DNA of 64,000 nucleotides from Azorinus chamasolen (Eukaryota > Mollusca > Bivalvia > Cardiida > Solecurtidae). A model generated the notes under the pieces. It was not told the origin of the DNA, searched no databases, and worked only from the letters and a program-made list of their open reading frames with translations. The translations under genes were made by a program, and so were the position numbers. This document shows, piece after piece, positions 57,204 through 64,000 of the stretch; the first letter of the stretch is position 1, and every line of letters starts with the position of its first letter. Where the stretch lies: positions 25,998,722 to 26,062,721 of the forward strand of contig OY755252.1 in the NCBI GenBank assembly GCA_963576725.1. The letters are read 5' to 3'.

Positions 57204-58612
57204 CAACTTTGTTGTTTAATATGCTTAATGTTTAATGTTTTCGTCTTGATATGCGTCCGTTTATGTTTGTCGTGTGGTTATACCGTTTCTTGTTTGATGG
57301 TGTTTGGTGCGGTGTCATTTCGTATGTATACATGTGGCTCTCCCTGTTTGACTGTTTTTCCATATAAAATTTACATGTCCTTATTATTGCCGTTTCTATC
57401 GCTCTATTGTCCCCAGGGACGTTTCCGTTTGTTTTGTAATTACAGTATGCTTTGCATCTTGGTTAAACCGTGACAACAATCATTAACTTCCACGTGGGTG
57501 TTTTGATTTGATTTAGTTGCTGTCTGATTATTTTCAATGAGAGAGAGCCAGTTATTTAATGTTGAATACCAACAATTGGGGAAATATTTCTTGTTATTCT
57601 AATTAAGAATATATATGTCCGAAATGTGCTGAATTACAAGGACAAACGCTAGTACTTTGTACGTAACCATGTTATTTAATTCATCCAATATGCCGGTTGA
57701 AACTTACCTCGCTCCGTCTGTATCTAGTGGTCCAAATATCACAGAACTTACCTACGTATGTCGGTACAAGGTTTGCACAAATGCACGTTTTACCTCGATA
57801 CAAACGTGCCAAGGTCAGGCATAGACAAATTCAACTCATAACGTGTGTAAATCCAAACGCCAAAACAGATGTTTGAAAGTTGTACATATTATTGGCATTT
57901 TCATTTCGTCTGTAAATATGTCATCCATGCTGTCTGCGTTTCGAAAACATAAAGGGAATGGGAAGAATCAACATGCACGTTATATTTAATTTGAGTTTGC
58001 CGTCATTAAAACGTTCATTGAAGCAGACCCTTTTCTAATATATAATTAACGCCGAAGTTAGTGCGATATCCAGTTTAAAATGATTCAAAGATGACATGAG
58101 TATTATGCTTAAATCCGACAAGAGCAGATCCAAGAAACAATTACAAGACACTTTCATACTTTTGGTAAAGAAGTTGACCTGCATGTGATGTCAAATATAC
58201 AGACCCTGATCAGATGATAATTGTTCATGGTATTCCATGTTTTAGTTAGTCCGAATGCATTGCAAATATATCCTTTGAATGCAAATATGTATTTGTATCT
58301 TGAATATATATGGACGAAAATTAAATAAAGATGAAATGAATAAAGATATTAAAAAAAATGTACATTGCCTTTGTAAAATGCATAAGATGTTATTGTGGTG
58401 TCATTAGCGATCATGTGAATAAAGATATTAAAGAAAAAAATTTAAAAACACTTGTTGGCTTTGTAAATGTTATTAGCGATCATGTATTATATACATGTAT
58501 AAGATTTCTATGCAAAAACACTTAAGTATAACCGTAATTAAAATTACTGTATTTGTAATTCGACCGTCTGCATTTGTGATTTAACCTTTTGCATACTACG
58601 GGCGAATTCATA
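57204..58612. other. AT-rich unique DNA
   Basis: Two diverged copies of ATGAATAAAGATATTAAA.. with GTCATTAGCGATCATGT (about 58320-58490). Two minus-strand donor-like GAG|GTAAGT sites lie at about 57705 and 57748 without open exons. No gene seen. Confidence 0.4.
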
Positions 58613-58685
58613 AGTGTTGCAAACTTTTTGGATCCAGATGAGTGAGATCCAGATGAGACACAGACGACAGTTTGATCGCAAGCAG
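58613..58685. repeat. Decayed GGATCC-type palindrome
   Basis: GCAAACTTTTTGGATCCAGA..TGAGACACAGACGACAGTTTG. The left arm is clear and the right arm is degraded. Preceded by TTTAACCTTTTGCATAC, a TTAA-type terminus. Confidence 0.5.
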
Positions 58686-58767
58686 AACGTTGATTTAAAG
58701 TACTAAATGACTTTTCATAAAATATAGTTTAGAAAGCTACAATATGTGCGTTTGTATCGCATATTAA

Positions 58768-58934
58768 CTCTTATCCCGCCGTACTTATCCTCTGCTGGTA
58801 CAATTAGAATTTATGCATTTTAAAAATGAGTGTCAAAAAGTTTAGATCCAGAACAGACACACAGTTACGCGGCGCCTGATCTAGATCCAAACTGTTTGCA
58901 AATACTAGTCAAGTCGCGACCGGCAGGATAAGGG
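58768..58934 (+). mobile_element. TTAA-type MITE with GGATC-type core, 167 bp
   Basis: TTAA (58764-58767) then CTCTTATCCCGCCG, and CGGCAGGATAAGGG then CTAA (decayed TTAA). The core arms are AAAAGTTTAGATCCAG.. and ..CTAGATCCAAACTGTTTGC. Confidence 0.75.
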
Positions 58935-59233
58935 CTAATATGTCACTTTGTCAACAGGCTACATTATTCAGTGGTCGCTTAATAACGGTTTGACTGAATA
59001 CTGCTTTTCGTTGTTTAAGTTTTTGAATGTGTATCTATGTGTCCAATATAATGTGCTACTCTTGGTTTTCTTCGTTTCGTTTCGATGGAAGAAAACACCG
59101 TTAATTAAACCTACTCGTGCTGCTCTTTACATTATTCTTCTTTTTCGTTTCGTTGGATCATTGTTCTAAACATAAAGCGTACATTAACTCTTGTTTGAAT
59201 GCATTATCTATGTGTCTATATAACGTGTTACTA

Positions 59234-59396
59234 CAGTAAAACCTCTCTGTTACGGCCACCGATTTACATTAATTACTGACAGGTCTAAAATTCCTTTAGA
59301 AGCGTCTTGTTTTACATTCATATTGCTTTAAACAGCCGCCTGAACTAAATACCAAATAGGAACACATTTAGTGACTGTAATAGAGAGGTTTTACTG
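59234..59396 (+). mobile_element. TA-flanked MITE, 163 bp
   Basis: CAGTAAAACCTCTCTGTTAC and TAATAGAGAGGTTTTACTG are terminal inverted repeats with TA on each side (59232-59233, 59397-59398). Tc1/mariner type. A second left end of the same family is at 14097. Confidence 0.92.
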
Positions 59397-60419
59397 TACT
59401 GATTTTCTTGTTTCGTTTCGATGGAAGAAAGCACCGTTAATTAAAAATTTAGTGCTACTTTTTACATTCTTCTTTTTCGATGGAAGATTTTTCTAACCAT
59501 GAGCAGTACATTATCTTTTGTGTACTGTCTGATCTGCTTCTGTCAAATATTGCAGCCGTAAACCTTTGCCTCTGTCTGTATTATGCACCTGTATCTAAAA
59601 AATGCGTTTTGGTCTCAATTTTATCCCCGCATTTTATGCATGGGAATGCACTTTCCATCAATTTCTAAATATTTAGTTCCAATCTTTTAACGAAAATTGC
59701 TTTTTGATGAATATTGATTTAGCCTTTTATATACTGCATTGCATTTTAATACATATTAAGATAAAACGATATTAAGATTTGGTTCCAAATGCTTAACTAT
59801 TTTCGCCGCATATAAGCGCAGTATGACTCCTTTGTCCCTTCTGAACAAACACCTCAGATTAATATTTAATGATGCTGCTGAATATACGTGACAGCTTAAG
59901 CAAGATAAAAGTTTAGCATTACGTGACAATGCCCCAAAAGGAGGGCACCTTATTTCGGGAAGACTTATTCCCAATGTATAATAATAGAACATGTGTTAAG
60001 TGATCATTAAATAGAAGTTTCAAGAAGCTCCCGAGACAGGTGGCTGCTTAATACACTCATATTAGACTAGTATACATGTAGTAATATTCTGAATTGATTC
60101 CGACATGCATTAAGCTGTAACCAGTCATTGATGTTGGCAGCCTTTATTGCATGCTTCCTCGCAGCATGTTCACTTAAGACAGGTTTTACTATCAAATAAT
60201 CATTAAACTCGGTATTTGACGGTATATCTTTTGAACGTCATCAGTCCCATGCATATTGACGAGTATAAAGTGTGTTCCCTCTGTACCTCGCAAACATACA
60301 GAGGTCAAACTAGAAATGTTTATAAAACACGAACGTCCAGCAGCATGCTTGACCATACATGTACATGCAAATACTTTGTAAGTCTTTAACAGAGCAAATG
60401 CAAAAACGTTACTACGCAA
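59397..60419. other. AT-rich unique DNA
   Basis: TTCGTTTCGATGGAAGAAA.. with CACCGTTAATTAAA at about 59080 and 59412 shows a local duplication on both sides of the MITE. No gene seen. Confidence 0.4.
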
Positions 60420-60640
60420 ACAGCTTTCAACGTCAAAGATCAAGGTCACCAAACTGGAAATGCACAGAAGCATGTGAAGTTGTGTGTGACCCTATCTGCA
60501 GTACTTAGTCCATAATCAAGTTAAACGCATAAACTTAACCTTACTTAATGAAGGTCACAGAGGTCAAAGGTCACCAAGCTACAATGCAACACCAAACTAC
60601 AATACAACATCTACTTGTCAATACTTGCATAAGCACTGTA
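60420..60640 (+). repeat. Family F core fragment
   Basis: AAGGTCACCAAACTG, GCAGTACTTAGTCCA and CAGAGGTCAAAGGTCACC in the order of the F core at 43250-44082. No ends present. Confidence 0.55.
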
Positions 60641-61438
60641 CCACTTCTTGGTAGGGCATAATAAGGTTAGAATTTAACTATAACTGTAACCCTATTTCCA
60701 AATGATTCGAGCAATGCAGCTTTACATGAAAATTGCAATAAAACAAATTAGTCTCAAGAGTGTGTCCACAATGCTGTATAGGACCCTTATGTGCTAAAAC
60801 TGCTCTTTCACCCTTTTTTCATAAAACATGAAATGTTTCAGCAGTGTGACAAATGCCCCTGAACAGCCTTCTTGTCAGACTGAATTGTACCCCGTGTCCT
60901 TGAACTTTGACCCAATGACAAGGAAGTTAGATAGACGAATGGCTGTACGGGTAATACAATTTACTATATGCCACCCCGGAGGCATATCAATACAGACTAC
61001 ACTTTTGAAGCAGACAATATAAGAGATTGATAAGGATTATACGCTCCAGGAAATTGGTTACCGTGGAAACCTTACCCATGGGTAAAACATTTCACTACTT
61101 TAGGCCTGTATTCATGACCATGCAAGCAGTTTAAAGTGGGTCTGATCAAGGTCAAAATTGTTTGTTGCTCATGTCCTGTTTCTGTAACGTAAAGAAGTAT
61201 AAAAATCATCTTGTTAAATGATTTTTTAACTGAGGACAGTAACTCAATGTTGAAAGAGAAATGCAACTATGCCTATCTTGACTAGTACCTGCAGACAAAT
61301 CCGATTTACTCAAGAGTCAGATCAGGATCTTAACAAATTGCTTTTACCGTTTATTAGAAGATTTACTATCATTCATCAGGGTACGTTTCATTAGCCATTG
61401 AATAGGATAAGCATTGATGTTTTTAACACAGGCAACAC
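60641..61438. other. Unique DNA, no gene recognised
   Basis: Plus frame 60828-61022 and minus frame 61072-61266 show no family features or splice context. I regard both as chance. Confidence 0.35.
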
Positions 61439-61442
61439 TTAA

Positions 61443-61691
61443 CCCTTTCCCTGTTCTATGTGTATTACAAAGTTCATTACAAGTACCTACTGAATATTCA
61501 TGGATGTATTAGTTATAATGAAATATGGAAGGTGGAAGATCGTAGCCATTTTAGAAGGTATAGAAACAGATCTTATCAAAGTCCATTAGAAAACAGAGCA
61601 GACCCTGAATAGACTGCTCCTATAGGAGTCGTCTGATCTGGGTCTACTCTGTTTGCATATGCGTGAAAACACGTTAATATGAGGGAAGGGA
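61443..61691 (+). mobile_element. TTAA MITE with GATC-type palindrome, 249 bp
   Basis: TTAA (61439-61442), CCCTTTCCCTG, and ATGAGGGAAGGGA then TTAA (61692-61695). The core palindrome at 61593-61659 reads AACAGAGCAGACCCTGAATA..CTGGGTCTACTCTGTT around GCTCCTATAGGAG. It shows that the palindrome family belongs to TTAA-flanked elements. Confidence 0.85.
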
Positions 61692-61835
61692 TTAAACAGA
61701 ATATAATTAACGCAGTAAGCTTTTGTCTAACTGCAGTACTTTGCCAGTCCAAACCGTGTTAAACGCAAACACTTAACCTTGGTTCGTATGTAAGGGCGGA
61801 AGGACTGTAGGAGCTTTCTGCAATATTTTCATTAA

Positions 61836-62004
61836 CCCTTTCAACCATAGCTTGTTTTCAGTATAGACCGTTTTAAGCTACCATCTGCTAGGTTATAGGA
61901 ATTATTTCTTATGGTGCATATTAATGATTGTATAAAGTGGAACTATTTTCTTGAGTGGACGAATAAATTAAAGGCAGTAAAATGCGTATCTATGGAGTAA
62001 AGGG
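61836..62004 (+). mobile_element. TTAA MITE without a palindromic core, 169 bp
   Basis: TTAA (61832-61835), CCCTTTCAACCATAG, and CTATGGAGTAAAGGG then TTAA (62005-62008). The termini match those of the 46999 MITE, and the interior shares GACGAATAAATTAAA with 47935-47975. Confidence 0.88.
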
Positions 62005-62008
62005 TTAA

Positions 62009-62892
62009 ACAGTCAAATGCATTTGCAAACAAGATATGTTTGTGAAACACTATGCCCCCGATTATCGGAAATTTAAATTTGATCAGTAATTTGACCGTTA
62101 TATATTACCTTGGCCTTAATAAGTCACCCGTAAAAATGGTCGCCTCCTTAATTTGCACATGCATGCCAATTTTGAGTATGTATTACACTGGCTACAAAAT
62201 TATCGCTTACATTAAAATTGTCCACCAACCAACCGACAGGTCAAAATCAATGTGCCCCCTCCGTTTTATAAAACACTCCATTCTGCAATAAGCAATCTAC
62301 ACATTAATGTAATACTCAAAACCTGCATGAACACTTTCTATGCTGGAAATATACTTTCTGCAACAGGGCAAACCCTTATAAGGGTCTGCACTGTTTGTTT
62401 AACTTTACTCCTAAAATCAGCATAAACTATCTTTAGATATTCCATTAACTTCTTCACTAAATAGTGGCTGACCACTGGTTTGATTGTATTTCTACAACAG
62501 TGTAGTTGGAGACAACATTGACACGAGACCTGTGCTGCTAAAGTCACCACTTGTGGCATATTAAATATCATTCTCAATGAGGGTGCATTTGGTCACCTTG
62601 TTGGTCTGGCAAATGTTCCAGAATAGAAGACATTTAATATAAATAACAAAATGAATCATGGAAATTCCAACCATTTATTTTCTTACATACCATCAGACTT
62701 ATAACCGTTCCCATGAAAATCAAACATATAAAGATTAAACAAAAGCAGCATGTAAATTTTGTTTCAAAATATTCTATTTCTTTAACTCATTGTCCATGAA
62801 ACTTCAAGTCTCAAGTAAACATTAAGAATCTAGTTTATTTTTAACTAGATCTATTTAGTGTGGTTTTTTTTTACAATTTACTGCAAAATTAC
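62009..62892. other. Unique DNA
   Basis: A minus-strand segment near 62540-62455 has a plausible acceptor and donor around RVNVVSNYTVVEIQSNQWSA, but no family was recognised and the phase is unconfirmed. Residual palindrome arms (CAGGGCAAACCC..GGGTCTGCACTG) lie at 62364-62396. Confidence 0.25.
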
Positions 62893-62962
62893 AAACAGTG
62901 CAGACCCTGATCAGACGGCTTTTTTAGGACCCAGACCTCTGATCTGGGTCAACACGGTATGC
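62893..62962. repeat. Palindromic MITE core (GATC type)
   Basis: AAACAGTGCAGACCCTGATC..AGACGGC and CTCTGATCTGGGTCAACACG. Right arm partly decayed. Confidence 0.6.
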
Positions 62963-63084
62963 AAAGGACGAGTATACTCTTCAAAGGAACATTATTTTTA
63001 ATGACGCATTTATATATATGCGGCACTAGGGTTCAATGAGTTAATTCTTATCATGCTGAATAACAATTGCCAGCTTCATAAAAC

Positions 63085-64000
63085 AAACATCACAGAAACG
63101 GCAAATACATAGTTCTGATTATCACTTGATTATGTAGCCATTTCTGCTTTTAAGATTTTTGGTTCCGTACAGTTGTAACGAGGATTTGAATAGTGATGAA
63201 GTAACTTCTTTATATATGGCAATGCACACTACCGTCATAGTGTGGTAGATCTAGTGAATAGAGAGACAATACATTATATAAGTGAACGAAGTTTTATAAC
63301 AAAACTGTTTGAAGTAGCGTCGTCATTGAAAATTGATTTTGAACAGCTTTATTTGCGAAAGTAACGCAAAGTCGGGTAATGCCTACTCTGGTCCAACCCG
63401 ACACCTTTAATGATTTCCTATCCATTTGCCACCACCCACCAATCTCAACTAAGAAACATGCCTACAATATGTTACGTCATTCGATAATATGACGTCATAA
63501 ATAACCCCTAACCTGCAGACGTTTTCTATAACAAAAAAAGTCAAGTCGAACCACTGTGCAAACTCAGTAAAACTAGGCTCTTACAAGAATATGTAAGAGG
63601 GGTACTTCGGAAACGTGTGTAGGAAATCGAGTGAATATGAAATTTTGCCGCGGATTTTAAATGCAAACAGGAAAATGTGATAATTTAATGTTTTGGAGGT
63701 CACGAATCTCCATTTTAGTGACGTTTGCATAATTTGCAGGTGTGTCGGGTTAAACCTCCAAAATATACATGTGCATTACTTTGCAGTAAACAATACACAG
63801 ATTCTAGACCACGTAAAGAACCAATCGATCTAGATCAGTCATTCTAAAATAGTATTTTACGAGAAATTAATAATCGAACTAACAAAATGACATAGAGCTA
63901 TTCAACGGTGCATTATGTTACAGTTAGACCCAAGGCAAATGTAATTTTATATCCGTCAAAGTGAAACGCAACAGTATTAATCCGTCCAAATTCTGATGAA
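63085..64000 (+). repeat. Dispersed repeat, copy 2 of 2 (runs off the window)
   Basis: Same block order as 55885-57095 (CACTTGATTATGTAG, GCAATGCACACTACCGTCAT, AACAAAACTGTTTGAAGTAG, CGGTGCATTATGTTACAG, GCAACAGTATTAATCCGT). It lacks the internal palindrome of copy 1, so that palindrome looks like a later insertion there, or was lost here. Confidence 0.8.

Noticed and set aside
57081..57473. 130-residue plus-strand frame as a membrane protein
   Set aside because: Composition simply reflects T-rich DNA with a short minisatellite. No splice context, start context or recognisable domain.

Overview
This is eukaryotic, AT-rich, intron-and-repeat DNA from an animal, most likely a bivalve mollusc. That assignment rests on the repeat landscape: short ACAAGAG...-headed elements with tandem cores, GACGGACA microsatellites and a terminal hairpin, resembling the pearl/CvA-type elements described in bivalves. 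It also rests on metazoan exons. There are no bacterial-style genes, operons, rRNA genes or CRISPR arrays. Nearly all long open frames are chance readings of repeats.

Genes. Real coding signal is sparse, and the best of it is on the minus strand. (1) Two exons of a BRCT-domain protein lie at 11409-11335 plus 8908-8855 (one exon split in two) and at 6412-6311. Splice sites and phases fit, and the fold resembles the last BRCT of BRCA1-type proteins. The first exon is interrupted by a 2.4 kb mobile element. (2) A mitochondrial-type peptidyl-tRNA hydrolase (PTRH1) exon lies at 13877-13651 and carries a one-base frameshift. Its probable first exon is at 18388-18362, beside a perfect NRF-1-type promoter motif. 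(3) Weaker exon candidates lie at 46655-46567, 55143-55131, 54859-54810 and 34153-33941.

Repeats by region. 1-6.3 kb: two tandem copies of one element (G), each with a different family-A element inside. 6.8-8.7 kb: family A with a nested B. 8.9-11.3 kb: element E, made of about 165 bp tandem units. 11.5-13.2 kb: element C containing a hAT element with a perfect 8 bp target duplication and a TA-flanked MITE. 19.6-32.8 kb: a satellite of about 400 bp units with a 4.6 kb higher-order period, carrying two clean mobile insertions and one TA MITE. 33-46 kb: more elements of the same design (C, D, A, B, F, E), a SINE fragment and a foldback element with tandem-repeat arms. 46-64 kb: TTAA-flanked MITEs, a tRNA-headed SINE, long palindromes, a second copy of the 27.6 kb family-A block, CA repeats and a dispersed duplication (55.9-57.1 and 63.1-64.0 kb).

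Main structural result. At least seven families with unrelated cores (A-G) share one plan: an ACAAG-like head with a short hairpin, a subterminal inverted repeat, tandem units of about 140-175 bp, a GACGGACA-type microsatellite, and a terminal hairpin whose stem repeats the head inverted repeat, ending against an A-run. Comparison with internal empty sites shows insertion without target duplication. This fits non-autonomous Helitron/Helentron-like (HINE) rolling-circle elements better than cut-and-paste transposons. There is one 200 bp assembly gap (18974-19173) at a CA repeat.
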